Below, in pieces: positions 37,943-45,971 of a stretch of 64,000 nt of DNA (position 1 is its first letter; the number at the start of each line of letters is the position of its first letter). Source of the stretch: Massilia aquatica (lineage in GTDB: Bacteria; Pseudomonadota; Gammaproteobacteria; Burkholderiales; Burkholderiaceae_D); NCBI RefSeq assembly GCF_011682045.1, contig NZ_VVIW01000005.1:335079-399078 (forward strand), read 5' to 3'. The translations under genes were made by a program, and so were the position numbers. The notes beneath the pieces are model-generated. The model ran no database searches and was not told the DNA's origin. It worked only from the letters and a program-made list of their open reading frames with translations.

Positions 37943-38623
37943 TCAGATCTCCGACCACATGCGCAGCAGGTTGTGATAATGCCCGGTCAGGCCGACGGTT
38001 TCCTCGCTGTCGCCCAGTTGCGCGCGCAGGCGCACGATCGTCTGGTCGAGTTCGAGCAGCATGGCGCGCCGGGCGTCGTCGCGCACCATGCTCTGGACCC
38101 AGAAGAAGGAGCACACGCGGCTGCCTCGCGTGACCGGTTCGACCTTGTGCACGCTCGACGAGGGATACACGATCATGTCGCCGGCCGGCAGCTTGACTTC
38201 ATGCACGCCGTAGGTGTCGTTGACGATCAGTTCGCCGCCGTCGTAGTCCTCGGGCTCGCACAGGAACAGGGTGCAGGAGACGTCGGTGCGCAGCGGCAGG
38301 GCGCTGCCGGCCACGTTGCGCACGGCGCCATCCACGTGCGCGCCGTAGTGGCCGCCGCCGGTGTAGCGGTTGAACAGCGGCGGCACGGTGCGCAGCGGCA
38401 GGGCGGCGGCGAAATACAGGGGATTGGCGGAAAGTGCGGCGAGGATGATCTGGCCGAGTTCGGCGGCGAGGGGGCTGCCGGTCGGCAGTTGCTGGTTGTG
38501 CTTGACCTGGGCGCCCTGGGCGCCGACCGTGGCGCGGCCGTCGGTCCAGTCGGCCTCATCGAGCGCGCGCCGCATGGCGGCGACCTGGTCGGGGGTGAGT
38601 ACCTGGGGAATGTGGAGCATCAT
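37943..38623 (-). CDS. piuC: PiuC-type PKHD hydroxylase (Fe2+/2OG dioxygenase)
   Basis: 226 residues from ATG 38623 ([14 protein letters not shown]), the usual length of the PiuC/YbiX family. Iron ligands: H and D in [14 protein letters not shown] (about residue 95-108) and a distal H in [20 protein letters not shown], where the arginine binds 2-oxoglutarate. The motif [14 protein letters not shown] is typical. PiuC homologues lie beside TonB-dependent catecholate receptors and are iron-regulated, as here: the receptor gene is immediately upstream on the same strand with a hairpin between them. Its substrate is not established; modification of a siderophore is suspected. Confidence 0.9.
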   Translation of the reverse strand: MMLHIPQVLTPDQVAAMRRALDEADWTDGRATVGAQGAQVKHNQQLPTGSPLAAELGQIILAALSANPLYFAAALPLRTVPPLFNRYTGGGHYGAHVDGAVRNVAGSALPLRTDVSCTLFLCEPEDYDGGELIVNDTYGVHEVKLPAGDMIVYPSSSVHKVEPVTRGSRVCSFFWVQSMVRDDARRAMLLELDQTIVRLRAQLGDSEETVGLTGHYHNLLRMWSEI

Positions 38624-38642
38624 GGGGGAAACCGTAACGTAA

Positions 38643-38681
38643 GGCGCCGTCCCTCCGGCCAATGGCGGGAAGGACGGCGCC
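38643..38681. other. Intercistronic hairpin between the siderophore receptor gene and piuC
   Basis: Perfect 10-base stem GGCGCCGTCC/GGACGGCGCC with an inner CCG-CC/GG-CGG pairing and no T-run. It may attenuate read-through or stabilise the receptor message. Confidence 0.6.
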
Positions 38682-38698
38682 GAGGGGAACCAACTGGC

Positions 38699-40990
38699 TT
38701 AGAAACGGAAATTCGCCGTCAAACTGGCCGAGCGTGGCGCGCCCGGCGTGTAGCGATAGCCGCTCTTGTTAATCTGCGCAATGTACTCTTTGTCCGCCAG
38801 ATTGTACAAGTTCAGTTGCAGGTCAACATTCTTGCTCACGCTGTACGACGCCATCGCATCGACCACCCAGTAGGCATCGGCAAAGGCCGGCGTGCCCACC
38901 GCGCCATCGGTGCCGCGCAGCAGCTTGCCGACGTAGCGCGCGCCGCCGCCCACTTTCAGGCCCATCGGCAGGGTGTACGAGGTCCACGAGGTGAACGCAT
39001 CTTTCGGCGTGTAGTTCAGGTTGTTGATGCCGCTGGCGGTCACCACCTTGCCGTGACTGACTTCCGTATCCATGCGGGCATATCCTGCACTGACCAGCCA
39101 GTTACGCGCCACTTCGCCCGTCACGCCCAGCTCGATTCCCTTCACCTGCTTGCGCCCGGTCTGGTAGTACAGCAAGTCCACCGGATCCTGCTCCAGCTCG
39201 TTCTTGACGGTGGTCTTGTACACCGCCGCCGTCACCGACAGCTTTTGCTTGAGGAAATCCCACTTGGTGCCGATTTCAGTCGTGGTCGACTGCTGTGGAT
39301 CGTATTTCGGATTCGACGCGCTGTTGGCCGAGCTCGACAGCGAGAAATTGGTGCCCGGCGGCGCCTTGGACGTGGCAATCATGGCGTACACGCTGCTGTC
39401 CTTGGTCGGCTTGTACAGGGCCGAGATCTTGCCGTTGCCGACCGTGTCGCTCAGCTTCAGGTTGGTCGGCACCAGGGTGCCCACCGGCAAGGTCGGATTG
39501 GCGGCCGCGGTCGACAGGCTGGTGGCGTTGTAGTTCACGTTGAAGTGGTCCATGCGGCCACCCACGTTGAAAATCCACTGCTCGCCCAGTTTGATGGTAT
39601 CGAACAGGTACACGCTCTGGGTATCGACCTTGGCATTGGTGCCGACGCCGTTGCGCACCAGGTTCAGGCCGGTGATCGGCGAATACGGGTTCGGCGCGTA
39701 CAGCGAGTCCACCGCCATCGTGCCGGCGCCGGTATAGCTGTAGTTGGTCTGCTCTTCGCTGGTCAGTTCCAGGCCGCCGACCAGGGTGTGCTTCAGCCCG
39801 CCCAGATCCAGGTTGACCGTCGCCACGCTCTGGTTGGTCAGGATGGTGTTGGACTGGTCCTTGACGGTGCGGTTGCCGCGCGTGATGGTCCAGGTGGACG
39901 GATCGCCCGCGTTCGGCGTTTTCAGGTTGGCGCCGGTCCCCATGAAGGCGGTCAGCAGGTAGTCCTGCGAGGTCTTGCCGTAGCGCGTGGTGTTCTGCAG
40001 TTTGACGGTCGGCGAGAAATCATGCTCGACCTTGACCGTGAACATGTCGGCCTTGACCTTGTCGTAGTCGCTGGCCGAGCCGTAGAAATTCTCCGGGTTG
40101 ACCGGCGCCGCCGTGGTCAGGAAGGTGCGCGCATCCGGGCTCTTGTAGCCGGGCAGGCCGATGGTCGGCACGCCGCCGGTCGGCACGTTGTCCTGGTCCA
40201 CGTGCAGGTAGTTCAGGTAGACCCGGGTCGGGCTGTTCAGGCCGAAGGCGAGCGAGGGCGCCAGCGCCCAGCGCTTGTTCTTGACCACATCGCGGCCCGG
40301 CGTGCCGCTGTCCTGCGCCAGCGCGTTGAGGCGGAAGGCGACGCCTTTTTCGGCGCTCATCACGGTCGCGTAATCGACGGTGGCGCGCTTTTGCTTGCCG
40401 CTACCGGCCACCACGGTGCCGGTGGTGCCGGACTCCATCACCGCCTGCTTGGTCACCATGTTGACCGAGCCGGTCGGCGACGCGCGTCCGGTGTCGGTGC
40501 CGGCCGGGCCCTTGAGCACGTCGAGCTGTTCAACGTTGAAGACGTCGCGCGAAATCGAGCCGATGTCGCGCACGCCGTCGACAAAAATGCTGCTCGAGGA
40601 ATCGAAGCCGCGCATGTAGATGGTGTCGCCGGTGGTGGTGTTGCCGTTTTCGCCGAGGAAGAAAGTGCCTACGCCAGGGGTGTTGCGCAGCGCTTCGGTC
40701 AGGGTGACCGCGCCTTGCTGCATGATCAGCTCTTTCTTGATCACAGTGACCGTTTGCGCGGTGTTGAGCAGGATCTCGGTGTATTTAGGCGAGGCGGCGC
40801 GCTCGGCCTTGAAGTCGTTGGTGCTTTCTTCGCTGGTTTTGCTGACGACCTGGACTTCCGGAAGGGTCTTGGCCTGGGGGACGTCGGCGGCGCCATGGGC
40901 CGCTACCGGGACCAGCAGCGCGGCAAGCGCGGCGCTCATGTGTTGATTGAAACGGGATTGCGCGTGCTTGCGGCTTTTGATCGGGGCCAT
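38699..40990 (-). CDS. TonB-dependent siderophore receptor (Fiu/catecholate type)
   Basis: 763 residues from the ATG at 40990 (an earlier in-frame start at 41044 would sit close to the Fur site). The signal peptide region is AALAALLVPVAAHGA. The plug domain has the TonB box region (EVQVVSKTSEE), TVTVIKKELIMQQGAVTLTE, IYMRGFDSSSSIFVDGVRD and GPAGTDTGRASPTGSVNMVT. A 22-strand barrel follows, ending SASLTANFRF with the terminal phenylalanine required for outer-membrane assembly. The sequence type (RGFD, GxASPTGxVN) is that of catecholate/monomeric catechol receptors paired with PiuC. A Fur box lies about 80 bases upstream. Confidence 0.93.
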   Translation of the reverse strand: MAPIKSRKHAQSRFNQHMSAALAALLVPVAAHGAADVPQAKTLPEVQVVSKTSEESTNDFKAERAASPKYTEILLNTAQTVTVIKKELIMQQGAVTLTEALRNTPGVGTFFLGENGNTTTGDTIYMRGFDSSSSIFVDGVRDIGSISRDVFNVEQLDVLKGPAGTDTGRASPTGSVNMVTKQAVMESGTTGTVVAGSGKQKRATVDYATVMSAEKGVAFRLNALAQDSGTPGRDVVKNKRWALAPSLAFGLNSPTRVYLNYLHVDQDNVPTGGVPTIGLPGYKSPDARTFLTTAAPVNPENFYGSASDYDKVKADMFTVKVEHDFSPTVKLQNTTRYGKTSQDYLLTAFMGTGANLKTPNAGDPSTWTITRGNRTVKDQSNTILTNQSVATVNLDLGGLKHTLVGGLELTSEEQTNYSYTGAGTMAVDSLYAPNPYSPITGLNLVRNGVGTNAKVDTQSVYLFDTIKLGEQWIFNVGGRMDHFNVNYNATSLSTAAANPTLPVGTLVPTNLKLSDTVGNGKISALYKPTKDSSVYAMIATSKAPPGTNFSLSSSANSASNPKYDPQQSTTTEIGTKWDFLKQKLSVTAAVYKTTVKNELEQDPVDLLYYQTGRKQVKGIELGVTGEVARNWLVSAGYARMDTEVSHGKVVTASGINNLNYTPKDAFTSWTSYTLPMGLKVGGGARYVGKLLRGTDGAVGTPAFADAYWVVDAMASYSVSKNVDLQLNLYNLADKEYIAQINKSGYRYTPGAPRSASLTANFRF

Positions 40991-41069
40991 CTGCTTCTCT
41001 TCGGATAGGGTGGATTGGACATAAATTGCCAACAACCTAGTCATTGTAGGAGAAATGTAAAACTATGTA

Positions 41070-41103
41070 AATGAGAATCGTTATCAATACAATTCTCATT
41101 CGC
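41070..41103. promoter_or_regulatory. Fur box upstream of the siderophore receptor
   Basis: AATGAGAATCGTTATCAAT (41070-41088) and the adjoining AATTCTCATTCGCATTTGG form overlapping Fur-type half-sites (GAGAAT, ATTCTC). It lies between the receptor start (40990) and the end of the flavodoxin-reductase gene, so it should make receptor and piuC iron-repressed. Confidence 0.75.
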
Positions 41104-41161
41104 ATTTGGTGAAATTGGCAAGTTTATGCTTTTTGCATATTTTTGTATGTGAAAAGCGGCA

Positions 41162-42505
41162 TCAATACACATCGCGCCGGTAGCGCCCGGCTTCGTCGAG
41201 CATGGCCACGGTGTCAAAGCCGAGCACCGCTTCCAGGGTGGCGTGGACGGCGCCGGCCATGCCCTGCAGGCTGCCGCAGACGTAGATGGCGGCGCCCTCG
41301 GCCACCCACGCTTGCAGTTCGGCGGCCCGCGCCGCCAGCGCGTGCTGCACATAGCGCTCGCTGCCGCCGTCGCGCGAGAACACCACGCTGAGCGCATCGA
41401 GCATGCCGGCGCGCTGCCACGCCGCGATGTCGGCGGCGCAGAAGTGATCGTGCGCGGCCGCGCGCTCGCCGAACACCAGCCAGTTGCGCGCTTGGCCCGC
41501 CTCGGCGCGGCGTTGCAGGTGCGCGCGCAGGCCGGCGATGCCGGTGCCGTTGCCGATCAAGATCAGCGGGCGCCCGGCGTTGTCGCCGATGCGGAATCGG
41601 CTGTGCTGGCGCACGCGCAGCAGCACCGGCGCGCCTTCCCGCGCCTCGCGGCACAGCCAGCCCGATGCCAGCCCCAGGCTGCCATCCTCGCGCTGGTGCA
41701 GGCGCACCAGCAAGGACAGGCAGCCTTCGGCCATGGTCGACGCAATCGAATACTCGCGCGGATACGCCGGGTCGCCCGGCGCGCTCACCTGCACCAGGTC
41801 GCCCGCTTCCCATGCGGGCAGGGGGCCGGCGGCCGGCAGCAGGTCGATGCGGTACACCGGCGCACCCGCGCTGCCGGGGTTGAGCAGGCGGCGCGAGGCG
41901 ATGCGCCAGTCGCCGTAGGCCGGCGCGCTCCAGTCGGGGGCGTCGCTGGTGCCTGCCAGGTGGCTCAGGTGATGCTGCCAGGCTTCGATGGCGGCGCTGC
42001 GGCCACGGTCTACGTCGACCCGCGCGAACAGCGCCTGCGCACCGCGCGCTTGCAGGGCGGCGTCCAGGCGGCGCCCGAAGCCGCAGTAGTTGGCATAGGT
42101 GCTGTCGCCCAGGGCCAGCACCCCATAGTGCAGGCGGCCGAGATCCATGCCCGGGTCGTCGAGCAGGCGCGCCAGGCGCGCCGCGCTGTCGGGCGCATCG
42201 CCCTCGCCGTAGGTGCTGGCAATGAACAGGATGCGCGCCGCGCCGCGCAGGCTGGCCTGGTCCAGATGCTCGACACTGAGCGCGCGTGCCGACAAGCCGC
42301 CGGTGCGCAGCGTGGCCACGGTATGTTGCGCCAGCGCTTCACCGGTGCCGGTCTGGCTGGCATAGGCCACCAGCCAGTCGGCATTCTCGCCGCCGCTATC
42401 CTTGTGCACGGCGCGCCGTGCGCGCAACAGGGCCAGGCACATGCCCGCGTAGGCCGCCACGGCGGCAGCGGCGCCGCTCCAGCGCACCGGATCGACAGTC
42501 ATCAT
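41162..42505 (-). CDS. Flavodoxin-reductase fusion (CysJ/cytochrome P450 reductase-like)
   Basis: A 447-residue protein: one N-terminal membrane segment (AAAAVAAYAGMCLALLRA), a flavodoxin FMN domain (WLVAYASQTGTGEALAQHTV, ILFIASTYGEGDAPDSAARL, LHYGVLALGDSTYANYCGFG), then an FAD/NAD(P)H reductase module (AYPREYSIASTMAEGCLSLL, PLILIGNGTGIAGLRAHLQR, AAIYVCGSLQGMAGAVHATL). It resembles CysJ with a membrane anchor and a shortened connecting domain. It overlaps the ApbE gene stop (ATGA) and closes the Fur-controlled operon. A likely role is reduction of ferric siderophore across or at the inner membrane with the PepSY protein; this is inferred. Confidence 0.88.
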   Translation of the reverse strand: MMTVDPVRWSGAAAAVAAYAGMCLALLRARRAVHKDSGGENADWLVAYASQTGTGEALAQHTVATLRTGGLSARALSVEHLDQASLRGAARILFIASTYGEGDAPDSAARLARLLDDPGMDLGRLHYGVLALGDSTYANYCGFGRRLDAALQARGAQALFARVDVDRGRSAAIEAWQHHLSHLAGTSDAPDWSAPAYGDWRIASRRLLNPGSAGAPVYRIDLLPAAGPLPAWEAGDLVQVSAPGDPAYPREYSIASTMAEGCLSLLVRLHQREDGSLGLASGWLCREAREGAPVLLRVRQHSRFRIGDNAGRPLILIGNGTGIAGLRAHLQRRAEAGQARNWLVFGERAAAHDHFCAADIAAWQRAGMLDALSVVFSRDGGSERYVQHALAARAAELQAWVAEGAAIYVCGSLQGMAGAVHATLEAVLGFDTVAMLDEAGRYRRDVY

Positions 42506-43524
42506 TGCAGTAATTCCTCGTAGGCCGTGGAGACCACTTCGCGCAGGCCGCCGTCGTGGCGCAGCAAAAAGCGCGCTGCCAGCTGTTGTTTTTCAGCCAG
42601 CGCCAGACCCTCGTCGGGGCCGAGCACCGACAGCGCGGTCGAGAGGGCATCGGCCGCCATGCATTCTGCATGCAGCACGGTCACCGAGGCCACGTGGTTG
42701 CGGATCGGCGCGCCGCTGCGCGGATCGAGCGTGTGCGAGGCGCGCTGGCCGCCATGCTCGAAGTAGCGCCGGTAGTCGCCCGAGGTGGCGACCGCCAGGC
42801 CATGCAGCGCCACCGTGGTCGGGCCGGCGCCATCGCCGCCAACCCCTGCCGCACCGGGCACGCCTTCGAGCGCGACCCACCACGGCTGGCCATCGGCCTT
42901 GGTGCCGGCGCCGCGCAACTCGCCGCCGATCTCCACCAGATAGTGAAACAGTCCCTGCGCTTCCAGGCAGCGCGCCAGCAGGTCCACCGCGTAGCCTTTG
43001 GCCACCGACGACAGGTCGATCTGCACGCCGCCCGGTTGCAGCGCGCGCCGGCTGGCGTGGTCCAGTTGCAGGCGCTGGCGGTCGGCGCGCGCCACGATGG
43101 CTTGGGTAGCCGCCGGTAGCGGTGCATAAAAATTGACTTCGTTGTAGCGCTGGCGGGCGCCGAAGCCCCAGGCGTTGACCAGCGCGCCGGCGCACGGATC
43201 GTACGCGCCGCCGCTGGCCTCGGCCACCTCCAGCGCGTAACTGAGCACCGTGAAAAACGCCTCCGGCAGGCGATGCCAGTTGCCGGCCGGCGCGCTGTTG
43301 AAGCGGCTCAGGTTCGAGTCGCGTTCCCAGTGACTCATTTGCGCCACCACCAGGTCGAGCTGGCGCTGCAAGCCTTCCAGCACGGTCGGCGCGGCGCCGG
43401 GCGGCGCCATCACGTGCGCCGACCAGCTGGTGCCCATGGTGCTGCCGCCCAGGCGATGCAGCATGCTTGTGCGCGGCGGCAGGGCTGGCGCGATGGCCAG
43501 CGGAACGAGAACGCGGCGCTCCAT
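42502..43524 (-). CDS. apbE: FAD:protein FMN transferase (ApbE family)
   Basis: A 340-residue ApbE protein. GGSTMGTSWSAHVMAP is the N-terminal family motif; MSHWERDSNLSRFN, YDPCAGALVNAWGFG, QIDLSSVAKGYAVDLLARCL and YLVEIGGELRGAGTKADGQP line the FAD site; RASHTLDPRSGAPIRNHVAS and VLHAECMAADALSTALSVLG hold the metal-binding and catalytic residues. ApbE attaches FMN to threonine in target proteins. Start ATG abuts the DUF4198 gene stop. The target here may be the PepSY membrane protein or another redox carrier; no D-x-x-S-[GA]-[AS]-T target motif was verified in the window. Confidence 0.92.
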   Translation of the reverse strand: MERRVLVPLAIAPALPPRTSMLHRLGGSTMGTSWSAHVMAPPGAAPTVLEGLQRQLDLVVAQMSHWERDSNLSRFNSAPAGNWHRLPEAFFTVLSYALEVAEASGGAYDPCAGALVNAWGFGARQRYNEVNFYAPLPAATQAIVARADRQRLQLDHASRRALQPGGVQIDLSSVAKGYAVDLLARCLEAQGLFHYLVEIGGELRGAGTKADGQPWWVALEGVPGAAGVGGDGAGPTTVALHGLAVATSGDYRRYFEHGGQRASHTLDPRSGAPIRNHVASVTVLHAECMAADALSTALSVLGPDEGLALAEKQQLAARFLLRHDGGLREVVSTAYEELLQ

Positions 43525-44358
43525 CTACTCAGGCAGCACTTCGAGCGTGGCGGCGTAGCTGTAGCGGCGCGTCACGGCCGGCGCGTCGGCCGGGGCGGCG
43601 CCCTTAGCCTGGGCTGCCGGGAAGCCGGCGTTGAGCCAGTACATGCCGGCTGCCGGCAAGGTCACCGCCACCTCGCCTTTGGCGTCGGTCTCCAGGCGCA
43701 CTTCACCGAGCACGCCGCGATAGCGCACGCCGCCCGGAATCAGGCTGAAGGCGAACTTCGGCAGCGCCTTGCCATCGAGCTGGAAGCGCCACCTGGCGGT
43801 TTCGCCGGCGCGCAGGTCGGTCGGATTGGTCAGGGGGATCATCTCCAGTCCCACGCCGCTCGGCTTCAATGCGCCGTCGCTGGTCTTGTTGGCGCTCACA
43901 AAAGTCTCGAGGCGCTGGTGGGCGTAGGTGGTTTTCAGTTCCGGCGCGTCGCGTGGGACTTCCTTGGCAAAGGCTTCTTCGCTGCCGCGAAAGCGCTTGG
44001 TTTCGCCGGCTTTGTCCTTGTAGCTGGCCATCACATTGCGGCTGACGATGCTGATCTTGTAGGTGCCGTTCTTGGGCATCTTCAGGTCGAACGTGCTGCG
44101 CTGCTTGCCCATGTAGCCGGCCGGCGCCGGCGTGTTCACGCCGTCCGGATCGGTGATGGTGGCCGCGTCGAGCTTGAGGGCGACGTGGTCGATGTCGAAC
44201 AGGCCTTCCGAAATGGCGCCGTCGATGGTCACCCACGGCTCCTTCGCTTCAACCATCGTCGACTGCGGGTACAGCCAGCCACGGTGGGCCGAAGCGCTCA
44301 GGGACAGGGCGGCCAGGCTAAGGGCGAGCAGGGTCTTTTTGATCATGGTGTTGGTCAT
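43525..44358 (-). CDS. DUF4198 periplasmic protein
   Basis: About 277 residues with signal peptide (TLLALSLAALSLSASA). The mature N-terminus starts HRGWLYPQSTMVEAKEPWVT, the DUF4198 hallmark in which an N-terminal histidine could bind metal. Beta-sandwich segments follow (KNGTYKISIVSRNVMASYKD, GLEMIPLTNPTDLRAGETAR, WRFQLDGKALPKFAFSLIPG). DUF4198 proteins occur with metal-uptake receptors. The operon position after DUF2271 and before apbE is common to iron-reduction clusters. The exact start is uncertain: TTG 44367, ATG 44358 and ATG 44346 are in frame. Confidence 0.85.
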   Translation of the reverse strand: MTNTMIKKTLLALSLAALSLSASAHRGWLYPQSTMVEAKEPWVTIDGAISEGLFDIDHVALKLDAATITDPDGVNTPAPAGYMGKQRSTFDLKMPKNGTYKISIVSRNVMASYKDKAGETKRFRGSEEAFAKEVPRDAPELKTTYAHQRLETFVSANKTSDGALKPSGVGLEMIPLTNPTDLRAGETARWRFQLDGKALPKFAFSLIPGGVRYRGVLGEVRLETDAKGEVAVTLPAAGMYWLNAGFPAAQAKGAAPADAPAVTRRYSYAATLEVLPE

Positions 44359-44367
44359 CGTCGTCAA

Positions 44368-44883
44368 TCAAGGGGTGATCTGGAGGGAAACCGCGCCAAG
44401 TTCTTCCTTGCCGCGCGCGCTGAAGGTTTGCTTGCCCTTGAGCGGCAGGGAAAACGGCACGCGCACCAGTTCACGGCCACCCGATTCGCGCGCCGCTTCG
44501 ATCACCAGCTTGTAGTCGCCGGCCGGCAGCTTGTCGATGCCGCTGCGCGCAGGGCCGAAGCTGATGGTCTGCTCGCCCGCCGAGCGCGTCGCGCCGCTGA
44601 CGCCATCCATCGGCAGTTCCACGTCGCGCCCGGCCTTGCGCCACCAGGTGCGCAGGTCCTTGACCCACTTGGTGCCGGCGTTGTCCTTCTTCTTGACGTC
44701 GTACAGCACCGACAGGTTGGCCGCCACGCTCTGGTCGGCGCGCTCAAGCCACATGGCCACGTAGGGCCGGTGGTATTCGGCCACGTTCAGTTGCGGGATC
44801 TCGAACTTGACGGCCAGGTCGGCGCCGACGGCCCAGCCGCTCAGCATGGGAAGGGTAAGGGCAAGCGTGTGCTGTAGTTTCAT
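44368..44883 (-). CDS. DUF2271 periplasmic protein
   Basis: 171 residues, signal peptide LTLPMLSGWAVGADLA. The DUF2271 domain shows VKFEIPQLNVAEYHRPYVAM, WLERADQSVAANLSVLYDVK and LPAGDYKLVIEAARESGGRE; the tryptophan/arginine pattern WVKDLRTWWRKAG is typical. It is a small beta-sandwich protein of unknown biochemical role that is found with PepSY and ApbE proteins. It lies between the PepSY gene (24 bases upstream) and DUF4198. Confidence 0.88.
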   Translation of the reverse strand: MKLQHTLALTLPMLSGWAVGADLAVKFEIPQLNVAEYHRPYVAMWLERADQSVAANLSVLYDVKKKDNAGTKWVKDLRTWWRKAGRDVELPMDGVSGATRSAGEQTISFGPARSGIDKLPAGDYKLVIEAARESGGRELVRVPFSLPLKGKQTFSARGKEELGAVSLQITP

Positions 44884-44907
44884 GGGTGTCAGACGTGGTG
44901 AGTAAAT

Positions 44908-45546
44908 TTAGTGAGTAAACAGAAGGGCCAGCAGCAGCGGCAGCAGGATGCCGGCGCCGATCACCGGCCAGGTGGACGGACGGTTGGCGGCGTGCAGTTT
45001 CATGATCAGGAAACCGGTCAGCGAAAACACCACGCACGCCACCGCAAAGATATCGATGAACCAGCTCCACACCGGGCCGGCGTTGCGGCCCTTGTGCAGG
45101 TCGTTGAGCCAGGAAACCATGCCGCGGTCGGTTTTTTCGAATTCGGCGGCGCCGTCGACGGCGATGCGCAGCCAGGCGTCGCCGCCGGGACGCGGCAGGG
45201 CGACGTACGCGTCTTCCTCGGTCCATTCGGCGTCGATGGCGCCGACGTCCAGGCCGAACTCGCGGTCGGCCCAGTTGGCCACGCGCGGCGGCAGCGGGGC
45301 GCGCGCATCCACGTGTCTGGTGGCGGCCTGCTCCAGGTCGCGCAGCAGGGGCGCGGGCAGGGTGGCCTTGCGCTTGGTCACGGCCGGCCTGGCTTCGATC
45401 TGGGTGGCGTGGTTGAGCGTAATGCCGGTGATACTGAACAAGAGCATGCCCATCAGGCACAAGGCCGAGCTGATCCAGTGCCAGCGGTGCAGGTTCTTCA
45501 GCCAGGCGGCGCGGCTGGCGCTGGGGAGCGTGGCAGGGGAGGACAT
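44908..45546 (-). CDS. PepSY-associated membrane protein (siderophore-reductase type)
   Basis: A 212-residue PepSY-TM protein. It starts with LKNLHRWHWISSALCLMGML (helix 1 with two histidines that can ligate haem or iron) followed by LFSITGITLNHATQIEARP; a periplasmic part contains WLRIAVDGAAEFEKTDRGMV; then DLHKGRNAGPVWSWFIDIFA, AVACVVFSLTGFLIMKLHAA and VIGAGILLPLLLALLFTH as helices 2 to 4. PepSY-TM proteins such as FegB/FsrB class act in ferric siderophore reduction. It is the first gene of the operon behind a strong Fur box. Confidence 0.9.
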   Translation of the reverse strand: MSSPATLPSASRAAWLKNLHRWHWISSALCLMGMLLFSITGITLNHATQIEARPAVTKRKATLPAPLLRDLEQAATRHVDARAPLPPRVANWADREFGLDVGAIDAEWTEEDAYVALPRPGGDAWLRIAVDGAAEFEKTDRGMVSWLNDLHKGRNAGPVWSWFIDIFAVACVVFSLTGFLIMKLHAANRPSTWPVIGAGILLPLLLALLFTH

Positions 45547-45572
45547 TCGGTGCTTCCGTCAACGAACTAAAC

Positions 45573-45597
45573 GCAAATGATAACTATTATCATTTGC
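45573..45597. promoter_or_regulatory. Near-ideal Fur box upstream of the PepSY-DUF2271-DUF4198-apbE operon
   Basis: A perfect inverted repeat with 11-base arms GCAAATGATAA and TTATCATTTGC around CTA, 27 bases before the PepSY start codon. This matches the Fur consensus (ATGATAAT-type) closely, so strong iron repression of the five-gene operon is expected. Confidence 0.9.
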
Positions 45598-45688
45598 GCG
45601 GTCAATGGCATTAAGACACATTTACAATACGCAACAATCGCTTGTCTTTAATCACAAAACCCTGATATCGACCATGATCTGGCGCAAG

Positions 45689-45746
45689 GAATTGGCGCGC
45701 TGACACGCCATAAACTTGTTAGATGTCAATATATTCGCGCCAATTC
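45689..45746. repeat. Large inverted repeat upstream of sucA
   Basis: Perfect 11-base arms GAATTGGCGCG (45689-45699) and CGCGCCAATTC (45736-45746), with nested TGACA (45701-45705) and TGTCA (45724-45728). It could be a cruciform, a repressor site or a long hairpin. A possible -10 (TACAAT, 45814-45819) lies downstream. The remainder of the roughly 370-base interval before sucA shows no gene. Confidence 0.6.
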
Positions 45747-45971
45747 GTGGTTTTGGTATCGCTCAATACAAAAAGATGATTGGCAACTTTTTTCGCGGGG
45801 TGGAATGTTAGGCTACAATACGCGTGCTATTCTTCCGACGACGTAAGAATGCTTCGAGCTTTACAAGTCCTTCCCCACAACTTGATGTGCAATCCGCTAA
45901 CCGGTCAGGCCGTGTCGCGGAAGGTTAGATTAACCCGCCAAACTCGCGAAGCGCGAAGAAAGGTGAGCAAG

